Assembly: GCA_028818995.1 (NCBI GenBank)
Contig: JAPPMR010000063.1
Coordinates: forward strand, 1-7,989
Origin: Candidatus Poribacteria bacterium
GTDB lineage: Bacteria; Poribacteria; WGA-4E; WGA-3G
Length of the DNA stretch: 7,989 nucleotides
Direction of reading: 5' to 3'
Position numbers and translations under genes: made by a program. Under the pieces are notes generated by a model. It saw nothing but the letters and a program-made list of their open reading frames with translations, made no database searches and was not told the DNA's origin. The number at the start of each line of letters is the position of its first letter. The first letter of the stretch is position 1. This document shows, in pieces, positions 1-6,807 of the stretch.

Positions 1-13
1 CCCATACAACGCG

Positions 14-958
14 CTATTTTAGTAGATGAAGGTACTGATCTACTCGGAATATGTTACATGTATTGCCTGCTTGTTCAACCAGCTGCTTTGCGATAAGGAA
101 ATCCTGTTTTGCTTCTTCACCTTGATTGAGGTAAAATTTTGCCACGCCACGATAAAAATAAGCCTTAACATCTTGAGGATTGAGACGGATTACTTCATCA
201 TAGAAACAGACAATCTCATCAAAATCGGTAAGTCCCCTTGCAACGTATGCTGCAGCCGAATCAGGTTCCAACTGAATCGCTTTGTCAAAATCAGCAATAG
301 CATTATCATATTGTTCCCTGAAATCTGCCATAAACACCTTGCATTCACCACGATAAAGATAAGCTTCAACCATATCAGGTTTTAAGCGTATCGCCTCGCC
401 AAAATTATCTACTACAGCATAGCCAGGACCCTCCAGTTCGTATCTCGCAATTCCGAGATAAAAGTAAGTTTCAGCATCATTAGGTCTCAGTTCAAGTACT
501 CCATCAAAACCCTCAAGAGCAGCTTCATATTCTTCTGCGTCAAGCTTCTCTTTTGCACGTTTTTTCCGTTGACGTGCCTTTTCAGTGATATTACGCTCTT
601 CCCCTTTTTTTCCTTGTCTATGATTGGTAAATACATCAAATTCTTTGAGTTGTGGTGGATTTTCCATACAGTCAGTGTTAATCCAATTCCAAACATCATC
701 GGTTAGATAAACCCATTCCCTATCTGGACGGACTCGCTCAAAACGCTTATTACGTAGATACTTTTCTTGGGATTTCGCATCTGCTTCAGAATCACAAAGT
801 TGAATACCCAAAATTTCTATGTCTCTGTAATCATGCGTTCGGGCAGGTGCTGTGCGTCCCCAAAAAGCACCTACAGACGATTTGCCAATCTTACAAGCGA
901 TAGCATCGCCTTCGTATCGCCAGGCATAAACAAAATACTGTTCTCGTTTTAAATTCAT
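14..958 (-). CDS. GIY-YIG-like (T5orf172/MUG113-type) domain fused to TPR repeats
   Basis: A 314-residue protein. Residues 7-95 resemble the T5orf172/MUG113 branch of the GIY-YIG fold: a FVYAW strand, KIG at 23-25, candidate catalytic arginines R35 and R40, E65 in a helix, and a PDREWVYL ending at 78-85. Family members are known or suspected DNA-binding or nicking domains; activity here is inferred. A very basic linker (about 116-138) follows, then about five TPR-like units (about 126-297) whose L-x-P landmarks lie 35, 38 and 29 residues apart, so the fourth unit is short. TPRs bind protein partners. No signal peptide or membrane segment is seen, so it is probably cytoplasmic. The start is supported by AAGGA six bases upstream (965-969). 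A TATAAT-like hexamer at 1021-1026 could give it its own promoter, but no good -35 was found. It lies 75 bp after the VWA gene on the same strand, so co-transcription is possible. The TPR call is firmer than the GIY-YIG call. Confidence 0.8.
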   Translation of the reverse strand: MNLKREQYFVYAWRYEGDAIACKIGKSSVGAFWGRTAPARTHDYRDIEILGIQLCDSEADAKSQEKYLRNKRFERVRPDREWVYLTDDVWNWINTDCMENPPQLKEFDVFTNHRQGKKGEERNITEKARQRKKRAKEKLDAEEYEAALEGFDGVLELRPNDAETYFYLGIARYELEGPGYAVVDNFGEAIRLKPDMVEAYLYRGECKVFMADFREQYDNAIADFDKAIQLEPDSAAAYVARGLTDFDEIVCFYDEVIRLNPQDVKAYFYRGVAKFYLNQGEEAKQDFLIAKQLVEQAGNTCNIFRVDQYLHLLK

Positions 959-964
959 CGTATT

Positions 965-969
965 TCCTT
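965..969 (-). promoter_or_regulatory. Shine-Dalgarno AAGGA for the GIY-YIG/TPR gene
   Basis: AAGGA on the minus strand sits six bases before the ATG at 958. The same motif and spacing occur before moxR and the DUF58 gene, which supports this start. Confidence 0.75.
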
Positions 970-1033
970 ACAAACTGACAATGAAACTGCTATACATTTT
1001 TCATGCTACTAAAATACCTGATTATATGCAAGT

Positions 1034-3241
1034 TTATATCGTACCTGCCATTTTGCGTGCAACCCAGAATAGTCCAAGCAGTAGAATAATCAATCCACCC
1101 CAAAGTGGATGTGACCAGATTCGTGTTCGTTTGACAATTGGTTCAGGTTCAGGTAAAGCTGCCAGATGATCTAACAGTGTTCCTACATCAGCAATTGACA
1201 CAAGTTTGCCGTTGGTAATCTTCGCGATTTCCTCAAGGACATCAAAACGTGCTAAACGTCCCTGCTGCTCCCGATTTAAACCTTGCACGGACAAATCCGT
1301 TTGAACCGATGCGCCTGTTTCGCTACTGGTTGCAACGAGACGATAGTTACCAGATTCTTTCGGTACAAACGTTCCGACGAACAACCCTAACGCATCTTCT
1401 ATGCCCGGTTGTAGTCGTATTGTCTCCGTTTTACCTGAAGGTGCAATCGCTTGCACAGTAACAGTGCCTCTATCCAATGGGCCGCCTACGTTGTCCATCA
1501 CATTAGCATTTAACGTTAGGACATCATCAACGTGTGGTCTGTCTGGTGAGTAGAACAATCGTATTGCTTCACCTTGTGCCATCTGTCGGCGATATGCCAT
1601 CCAACGTGCGACTTGACTCCAAAATCGGTAATGATATTTGTCTTCAACACCGTGTCGCCAACGCCACGCGCTGTCCGTTCCCATAAATAGGACTTTACCT
1701 GTGCCGTAGGTTTTTGTGACAATGAGCGGTACCCGTCCAGAAACTGTGGCGGCTTGATCGTGTACAGCCAAAATCTCAGTGCCTGCTTTAGCCCGTCTTA
1801 TGCCAGCATACCAAAAAAATCCCGGCAATGTGCGCCACACTTCGCTGTTGTCAAGGTCAGTATCTCCGAGACGCGTTAACAAACTGCGTTGTCCAGGTTC
1901 AGTGAGCGCGAAGTAGGATTGAACGCTTGAACCTACACCGTTAGGTGTCGCGGGGTCTAAAATAACAGGATAGAGATCAGCAAGTGGTCCGGCAGTCAAT
2001 GAATCTTGTGCACCAATGCGTCCCGGTATAAAGACAATCCCAGCGGCTTGTGCACTGACGAGTTGCCGTAAATTCCGTGCTTGTTCGGCTGTTAGTTGTT
2101 CGGGGGATATACCGACATCCCCAAGAAACACCACGTCAAATTTGCTGAGTTCTCTGGCATCAGGAAAATTTTTGATGTAGCTGCGTCCACCACCGACCTT
2201 AGGTAGCTTCGGATGAAAGAGCAGACATGTTACATTAACACCCGCATCGCGTTCCAAAGCATTGCGTAAATATCGGTATTCCCAACGTGGATAAGATTCT
2301 ATGACAAGGATTTCCAACCGCTCCTGCCGTATAGATATAGGGGCAGAGAGTTCATTGTTTTCAGGAATCAATTCTTGCATATCCGGTGCTATACGCAAAT
2401 TTAGGGTGAATTCTCCTGTCTCTTGCGGTGTCCAAGCCATATTTTCCTGTGCTTGTCCCATAGCAGGCACAGTGATAATTTTGTTGACCGTAGGTTCATC
2501 ATTAACGCTTAACGTAAGGTTTACGTCTCTATCCTGTCCCAAGGTATTTCGGACGACAAACGGGATGCGGAGCTGCTTTTTTGTTACGCCGTAGGTTGGG
2601 GCATCCATGCTCACTAACTCTATATCAGGCAGCGGAACTTCACTGCCGACTCCTACTGTGAAAACGGGTACACCTTGCATGTGGAACCGTGTCGCAGCCT
2701 TCACGGGGGAGTCCCCAATATTCCAATCACCGTCTGATAGTAGGACTACGCCGCGAAGGCTGGAATGATTGTCCAAAACGTGCGACAGCCCAGCGTTTAT
2801 ATCTGTGGCTTCCTCTGCTGGGTCTAACAGTGAAGAGAACGGCTCGAATACAACGTTGAGTTCAGTATCTTCCTCCGATTTCCAAACCTCCTCGGACATC
2901 AGCGGTTGAATCGTTTCGGAGCGGCTTTTGCGTTTCGCTGCGGTGTCCTGTTCGTCAATTATATCCTGTGTTAGCATGCTGTTGGATTTGTCCCATAGGA
3001 TAGCAAGCGTAGAACGTTGTTCCGGCGGCTGTGATTCTAACCATTCGGGTTGATTTAGCGTGACAACCACAAGGATAACAAGCACAAGACGCAGCAGCTC
3101 AAGCCATCCGATGCGCTTACGGTAGCCGCTGCGATGCCATGCGTACCAGCATAAGACACCGGTTATAATGATAATAATCAGTCCCAAAATTATGATGGAG
3201 CTGCTTGAGAAGAATTCGAGATGTCCTTGTTGATCTTGCAT
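1034..3241 (-). CDS. Membrane-anchored VWA protein with glutamine-amidotransferase-like domain
   Basis: A 735-residue protein. Hydrophobic segments at about 14-32 and 46-62 form an N-terminal hairpin, and one at about 713-728 precedes a short tail. A VWA domain follows (about 77-200) with an intact metal site: D84-K-S86-N-S88, T146 and D170-G171. Residues about 205-305 look like a beta-sandwich. Residues about 308-550 resemble the class I glutamine-amidotransferase-like domain found in many such proteins; no nucleophile cysteine stands where an active enzyme would need one, so it is probably structural. A second beta-rich segment (about 560-655) precedes the last helix. Related genes follow moxR, DUF58 and BatA-like genes in many bacteria. 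The role is inferred: a membrane partner or substrate receptor of the MoxR machine, with the main body probably outside the cytoplasm. An in-frame TAA lies one codon upstream of the ATG, so the start cannot be extended; no AAGGA precedes it, which is unlike moxR. Confidence 0.92.
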   Translation of the reverse strand: MQDQQGHLEFFSSSSIIILGLIIIIITGVLCWYAWHRSGYRKRIGWLELLRLVLVILVVVTLNQPEWLESQPPEQRSTLAILWDKSNSMLTQDIIDEQDTAAKRKSRSETIQPLMSEEVWKSEEDTELNVVFEPFSSLLDPAEEATDINAGLSHVLDNHSSLRGVVLLSDGDWNIGDSPVKAATRFHMQGVPVFTVGVGSEVPLPDIELVSMDAPTYGVTKKQLRIPFVVRNTLGQDRDVNLTLSVNDEPTVNKIITVPAMGQAQENMAWTPQETGEFTLNLRIAPDMQELIPENNELSAPISIRQERLEILVIESYPRWEYRYLRNALERDAGVNVTCLLFHPKLPKVGGGRSYIKNFPDARELSKFDVVFLGDVGISPEQLTAEQARNLRQLVSAQAAGIVFIPGRIGAQDSLTAGPLADLYPVILDPATPNGVGSSVQSYFALTEPGQRSLLTRLGDTDLDNSEVWRTLPGFFWYAGIRRAKAGTEILAVHDQAATVSGRVPLIVTKTYGTGKVLFMGTDSAWRWRHGVEDKYHYRFWSQVARWMAYRRQMAQGEAIRLFYSPDRPHVDDVLTLNANVMDNVGGPLDRGTVTVQAIAPSGKTETIRLQPGIEDALGLFVGTFVPKESGNYRLVATSSETGASVQTDLSVQGLNREQQGRLARFDVLEEIAKITNGKLVSIADVGTLLDHLAALPEPEPIVKRTRIWSHPLWGGLIILLLGLFWVARKMAGTI

Positions 3242-3294
3242 TTCTTACGTCTCTAAGTTGCTAAAACTCTTTTTTGGTTAAAATGTTCATTTTT

Positions 3295-3310
3295 TACGAT
3301 AAAAATCGTA
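3295..3310. repeat. Perfect 6-bp inverted repeat with 4-base loop
   Basis: TACGAT, AAAA, ATCGTA form a perfect stem in the AT-rich gap between the two large VWA genes. On the minus strand the stem is followed by A residues and not T residues, so it is not an intrinsic terminator for this operon. It could be an operator or chance; the copies of TTCATTTT at 3286 and 3317 that flank it are also unexplained. Confidence 0.35.
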
Positions 3311-3369
3311 TCAATATTCATTTTATAGTTCCATTATGTAAACACTGATTTAGTATTGCGGTGTATTAG

Positions 3370-3395
3370 GGTCGCGACCAGGAGGTCGCTCCTAC
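3370..3395. repeat. GC-rich REP-like palindromic repeat
   Basis: A compact GC-rich island in an otherwise AT-rich 176-bp intergenic gap (3242-3417). It contains the ten-base palindrome GGTCGCGACC (3370-3379) and a hairpin of GCGACC (3374-3379) and GGTCGC (3384-3389) around an AGGA loop. A competing stem is GGAG (3381-3384) with CTCC (3389-3392). The minus strand begins GTAGGAGCGACC, the style of dispersed extragenic palindromes known in many genomes. It may protect or attenuate the transcript between the BatA-like and second VWA genes. The remaining 150 bp of the gap shows no gene. Confidence 0.6.
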
Positions 3396-3417
3396 AAGAC
3401 ATATTCAAAATCTTACC

Positions 3418-5433
3418 TTAGTCTCCCTCTGCTGTTGCAAAATCTACTGCAGGGTTACTTTCTGCTTTCTTGCTTGGCAAACTTAGCACTGCTTCCACAA
3501 TGAGTGCTATCGCCATCGCAATAAGAAAAGTGCGCCAGAGTTCGTTGGCTGAAGAGGATGTGTCTCCCACTTCTACGTCTATTCGCCGATAAGATAAACC
3601 GTTAAATAACGCATCTACAGTTTCAGCTGGCGCTGCTTTAGCGGAATCTTCGGCTTGGCTGCGGTTCACGGCTATCCAATACGCTTCACCTCGGTAGACT
3701 CCAGCGTGTAATCCGCGTTGCGAGAGCGATACTGCGTCCCCTTCATGTGCTATCGCCTCCCACTGTTCACGATCTGCAAGTGCATCGGCTGCAGCGTCAC
3801 GTTGAGATGCATCGGTCAAAGCGCGACACCCTTCCGCTAACGCACGCTGCAATATCACATAAAACACTATCCCGTCACGTTCAAGAGAAGAAAACTGAGC
3901 GGTCGGTAGTGTGCTACAGAAATATACGGCACCATGGTCGGTATTCACACGAGTTAGGAGCGGTGCATCGTTGCTAAACCTTGCCAGTAATGTTCCTGTG
4001 CTTTCAATAGCACGATAGCGGTAGGTGCGTAGTTCATTCAAAGGCAAAGGATTTCCACTATCTACATGTGCCAACAGATCCGCATCACCACGCCACCATG
4101 AAATCTGGGCAGTTTGTTCATCATCAGGTGTCTGCCAGTCGTTCCAGCGTGAGTCGAACATTTGCGCACCAGTATTCTGACGCGGTGGAAAGAAGATAAC
4201 CACACGTCCACTGTTAACAAAATTCTGAATCTGTTCCACGACTAATCCGTTTGGCAAAGCGGCTTGCCAGATTAACAGTCCTGTCCTTTCCCAATCAATT
4301 TCTCCAACGCGATTCGTGGGAATCACATCTGCCTGATGTTGAAGTCGCGCATCTGGTGGAATAGCGAGTGCACGCCGAAACGCTTCGCCAGTTCTCACAT
4401 CATCACTGACAATAACCGATCTCCGTACTGGCGGTTCTGAAAATACAAAGAAAAATCGATTGTCCAACGGATTCGCATCACCCGGCAATCCGACTGATCC
4501 CCATCCCGAAGTAAGCGTGCCATCAATAGAAATGCGATGCCCTTGCAAAGATGCACCGCGTGCATCAAGTTCAACTTCCACAACAGAACGAACGTTGTTG
4601 ACTTCAAACTCAATCGGGACTTCTCGCGTCGTTGTATCAATGCCTTCAGTACGCACTATCACATCAAGGATGAGTTCCGCCTCGTTGCCTCGTTGCCACC
4701 GTTGGACGTTTTCCACCCTCACCGATAAGTTATTTGAAGATGGTGCTGAATATGCAAGCAAGAAATGATGCACGCCATCTAACTGTGCAAATTCTTCTCG
4801 GATTGCATCCCAACGTCCGCTGGTAACAGCCCAATCATTCTCGTGGAGATCGGAGCAGAGCCATACGTCTGCCCGTCCTGAATTGTTTGCTTTGAGATAG
4901 GTTAAAGCGGATTCAAACATGCCCGGAATATTGGCACTTGTGGCACTTGATTCGGTCATGGGTAGGCTTAATAATGCCTTCGGTGAATCTATTTCTTGTA
5001 ATTGTCCAGTGGCACTATCAATCAGAATCAGATGAGTCCCGTAATCGCCTTGTTCCAGCAACTGTGCAAGTCTTTTCAGTGCAGTAGACCTTTTTGACTC
5101 ACCAGCCTGCAGGTCTTGTGTTTCCATACTCGCGGATCGGTCAAGCAGAACCATCGTGACATCAGGTTTAGCCAATCCAATGCTTCCTAACCATCCACCA
5201 GAAAGCGGCCGACTAATAGCGAAAATCAGCGCTGCGATCGCAAGAGTACGCATTAACAGTATTAGGATATGGCGAAGACGTGCCATGCCTTTGCTCATCC
5301 GTTTTGCAGCCATCAGAAACATCATCGCTGCCCAGGGGACTGTGCGGTGCCGCTGCTGATTTATCAAGTGTATAATGATTGGTAGCAACATCAAAGGAAG
5401 TGCTATTAATGCTAAAGGTTGTAGGAAATTCAT
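3418..5433 (-). CDS. BatA-like membrane VWA protein
   Basis: A 671-residue protein with the canonical BatA-type (aerotolerance regulator) N-terminus: MNFLQPLALI, a membrane helix at about 5-24, a basic cytoplasmic stretch (about 28-55) and a second helix at about 56-74. A VWA domain follows (about 90-230) with D98-R-S100-A-S102 and probably T165 in the metal site; the usual DG pair is replaced by D195-L. Residues about 240-330 look beta-rich and about 337-535 resemble a degenerate Rossmann/amidotransferase-like domain. One C-terminal membrane helix (about 634-651) leads to a short acidic tail. In the family such proteins work with MoxR and DUF58 proteins at the membrane; the substrate is unknown. 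The start matches the family N-terminus, but no Shine-Dalgarno precedes it: a heptad array begins at the base directly upstream of the ATG (5434). Expression may therefore have been altered by the inserted element. Confidence 0.93.
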   Translation of the reverse strand: MNFLQPLALIALPLMLLPIIIHLINQQRHRTVPWAAMMFLMAAKRMSKGMARLRHILILLMRTLAIAALIFAISRPLSGGWLGSIGLAKPDVTMVLLDRSASMETQDLQAGESKRSTALKRLAQLLEQGDYGTHLILIDSATGQLQEIDSPKALLSLPMTESSATSANIPGMFESALTYLKANNSGRADVWLCSDLHENDWAVTSGRWDAIREEFAQLDGVHHFLLAYSAPSSNNLSVRVENVQRWQRGNEAELILDVIVRTEGIDTTTREVPIEFEVNNVRSVVEVELDARGASLQGHRISIDGTLTSGWGSVGLPGDANPLDNRFFFVFSEPPVRRSVIVSDDVRTGEAFRRALAIPPDARLQHQADVIPTNRVGEIDWERTGLLIWQAALPNGLVVEQIQNFVNSGRVVIFFPPRQNTGAQMFDSRWNDWQTPDDEQTAQISWWRGDADLLAHVDSGNPLPLNELRTYRYRAIESTGTLLARFSNDAPLLTRVNTDHGAVYFCSTLPTAQFSSLERDGIVFYVILQRALAEGCRALTDASQRDAAADALADREQWEAIAHEGDAVSLSQRGLHAGVYRGEAYWIAVNRSQAEDSAKAAPAETVDALFNGLSYRRIDVEVGDTSSSANELWRTFLIAMAIALIVEAVLSLPSKKAESNPAVDFATAEGD

Positions 5434-5475
5434 AGTTATTGGCTTTCGGCTTTCGGCTATCAGCCGTCGGTTCTC
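5434..5475 (+). repeat. Heptanucleotide tandem array, BatA-like side of the insert
   Basis: Six contiguous 7-base units follow the consensus RGYTNTC on the plus strand: AGTTATT (5434), GGCTTTC (5441), GGCTTTC (5448), GGCTATC (5455), AGCCGTC (5462) and GGTTCTC (5469). The first and fifth units are the most diverged. The array starts directly upstream of the BatA-like ATG and runs into the 3' end of the four-helix-bundle gene, supplying its last codons and stop (TGA at 5462-5460). It is opposite in orientation to the array at 5863-5890. Confidence 0.8.
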
Positions 5476-5817
5476 AACTTTTTCAGTAAAGAGGTCAACA
5501 TTTTCTTTACGCTAATGATTGTATTTGATAACTCAGTGTATTGGTTAGCATTGAGATATTTTAGGTCATGTGCAAGAAGAATAAGATACTCTGTTTCACT
5601 TGCTGAACCCATCGCTATTTGTAGAAAGCGAATGAATTCAGCTGAGCTCTCTTCCACATCCTTCAGCAATATTTGTAGGTATTGATGCACAAGCACGTCG
5701 GATTTGACTCGTAAGTCCATATATCTCGCTACGTGGGAAATTAGAGGTTAACTCGTATATTCTCAAGGTTAAATCATGTGATTTCTCCCATATCTGCAAT
5801 TTTCTAAAATCTCGCAT
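5460..5817 (-). pseudogene. Four-helix-bundle (23S rRNA intervening-sequence type) protein, frameshifted
   Basis: Start ATG at 5817-5815 reads MRDFRKLQIWEKSHDLTLRI, the typical family N-terminus, and continues through SIPTNIAEGCGRELS to a stop at 5638. The rest, SSAEFIRFLQIAMGSASETE to LLKKLRTDG, lies in another frame and ends at 5460. Both parts are strongly family-like and join at a GAGAG run near 5649-5652: adding one GA unit would read GCGRESSAEF, as expected of an intact protein. The full product would be about 119 residues, normal for the family. These proteins form small helical bundles; they occur in 23S rRNA intervening sequences and as stand-alone genes, and their function is unclear. 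Only a weak ribosome site precedes the start. A true pseudogene is most likely, but a sequencing or assembly error, or a slippage-prone repeat that switches the frame, is not excluded. Confidence 0.88.
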
Positions 5818-5838
5818 ACTTATTCTTTGGTAACCTTT

Positions 5839-5890
5839 GGCTTTTGGCAGCCAGTCTTTTCTGAAAGCCGACTGCTGATTGCCGATAGCC
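5839..5890 (+). repeat. Heptanucleotide array, DUF58 side of the insert
   Basis: On the plus strand GAAAGCC (5863), GACTGCT (5870), GATTGCC (5877) and GATAGCC (5884) are contiguous 7-base units matching the reverse complement of the other array's consensus, so the two arrays form imperfect inverted ends. Looser units in the opposite sense, GGCTTTT (5839) and GGCAGCC (5846), lie next to them, making a local hairpin between GGCTTT and AAAGCC. The last unit ends three bases from the DUF58 stop codon. Confidence 0.7.
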
Positions 5891-5893
5891 CAA

Positions 5894-6796
5894 TTATGCT
5901 TTTTTGGGTGTTCGTCCCAATAGAAATTTTGCCAATACATCTCCGTAATCTTCGTCAATGCAGATGCGATGGTAGTCAATTTCGGTGTCACGGATAACTT
6001 CGTTCATGCTTTCAAGGTATGCTTCCAATGCGCGTCGGTACTGATCACCGATAATGGTTGGGTCTGCCAATACAGGTTCACCACCTTCCATGTCAACAAA
6101 TCGCGTTGGACGGTCAAATTCAAAATCCAACTCGTTCTGTTCCATCAGATGAAACACTGCTACATCATGCTTACGAAATCGTAGATGCTCAAAACAGTTG
6201 CGCGCCACTTCTGGGTCAATGAATAGATCTGAAATGATGATAATCAATGCTCTTTGGGGGACACGTTCAGCAGTTTCGTGGAGAGCATCTGCTAATCCTG
6301 TTTCACCTGACGGTTCTACTACACCGAGCTCATCGAGAACTGTGCTAAGGTGTGTTGCGCTCCGTTTTGGTGGAATCTCTTTGTGAAACTCTGTGCCAGC
6401 ACAGTAGAGTCCAACAGCATCACCTTGAAGTGCTGCAATATAGGCTAAAGTGCCACCGATACGGCGCGCATAATCAAGTTTGCTCATGCCGTTGTGAGCA
6501 AACCCCATTGAACCGCTGGTATCAACAATTAAGCACATTCGCAGATTCGTATCCGCCTCGAATTCCTTGATGTAGTAGCGGTCATTGCGGGCATAAGCAC
6601 GCCAATCAAGCCTCCGCGTGTCGTCGCCCGGCACGTACTTGCGATACTCTGCGAATTCCAGGCTTGAACCGCGTATCGGGCTGCGGTGTTTGCCAGAGAC
6701 GCTGCCTATCATCGGCAACCGCGCATGCAGTTGTAGTGTTGAGAGACGTTCCAAGACTTTCTGATTGAGGTAATCTCGTTTGAGTTGCAGGGCCAT
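5894..6796 (-). CDS. DUF58 family protein with VWA-like domain
   Basis: A 300-residue protein, a usual length for the family. The DUF58 signature is clear: GSSLEFAEYRKYVPGDDTRR at 43-62 followed by LDWRAYAR. The VWA-like domain (about 85-270) has D92-T-S94-G-S96, T166 and a SDLF motif with D190, so metal binding looks possible. No signal peptide or membrane segment is seen; it is probably cytoplasmic. DUF58 proteins are the standard immediate partners of MoxR ATPases, and the inferred role is to link the ATPase to the membrane VWA proteins encoded downstream. It starts three bases after the moxR stop, with AAGGA (6803-6807) inside the moxR 3' end, so translation is probably coupled. Its stop is followed by three bases and then the heptad array of the inserted element. 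Confidence 0.97.
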   Translation of the reverse strand: MALQLKRDYLNQKVLERLSTLQLHARLPMIGSVSGKHRSPIRGSSLEFAEYRKYVPGDDTRRLDWRAYARNDRYYIKEFEADTNLRMCLIVDTSGSMGFAHNGMSKLDYARRIGGTLAYIAALQGDAVGLYCAGTEFHKEIPPKRSATHLSTVLDELGVVEPSGETGLADALHETAERVPQRALIIIISDLFIDPEVARNCFEHLRFRKHDVAVFHLMEQNELDFEFDRPTRFVDMEGGEPVLADPTIIGDQYRRALEAYLESMNEVIRDTEIDYHRICIDEDYGDVLAKFLLGRTPKKA

Positions 6797-6807
6797 ATTT
6801 TATCCTT
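6797..6807 (-). promoter_or_regulatory. Shine-Dalgarno AAGGA and 6-base spacer for the DUF58 gene
   Basis: AAGGA at 6807-6803 overlaps the last codons of moxR and stands six bases from the ATG at 6796. The moxR TAA lies inside the spacer, a layout that favours coupled translation of the ATPase and its partner. Confidence 0.75.

Larger units (their letters stand above)
5434..5890. mobile_element. Putative small element: four-helix-bundle gene between inverted heptad arrays
   Basis: The 457-bp segment between the DUF58 and BatA-like genes holds one four-helix-bundle gene flanked by opposed heptad arrays. Removing it would leave TAA-TTG-ATG at the gene junction, a 3-bp gap matching the moxR/DUF58 junction. 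No transposase is encoded, so any movement would need help in trans. The boundaries are inferred from the repeats and from the fit to the flanking stop and start codons; a target-site duplication was not identified. Partial traces of the same design lie at 7837-7872. An alternative is that the heptads are separate low-complexity growth around an ordinary inserted gene. Confidence 0.5.

Noticed and set aside
26..385. A 119-codon open frame on the plus strand
   Set aside because: It is antisense to the TPR region, shows no recognisable family, and its composition follows the shadow of the repeats on the other strand.
3295..3310. Stem-loop as an intrinsic terminator after the BatA-like gene
   Set aside because: On the transcribed strand the stem is followed by A residues, with no T tract, and the stem is AT-rich.
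3334..3402. A 22-residue minus-strand frame beginning MSCRSDLLVA
   Set aside because: Most of it is a translation of the palindromic repeat at 3370-3395. Such frames arise wherever a REP-like sequence occurs, and nothing else supports a peptide.
4460..4768. Plus-strand open frames inside the BatA-like gene
   Set aside because: They are antisense shadows of a well-supported coding frame and show no domain or ribosome site.
5434..5475. Heptad array considered as a CRISPR array
   Set aside because: The units are 7 bases with no spacers and no cas genes nearby.
5815..5991. N-terminal extension of the four-helix-bundle frame into the DUF58 gene
   Set aside because: The frame stays open upstream by chance, but family proteins begin at MRDF, and the extension overlaps the conserved DUF58 C-terminus and the heptad array.
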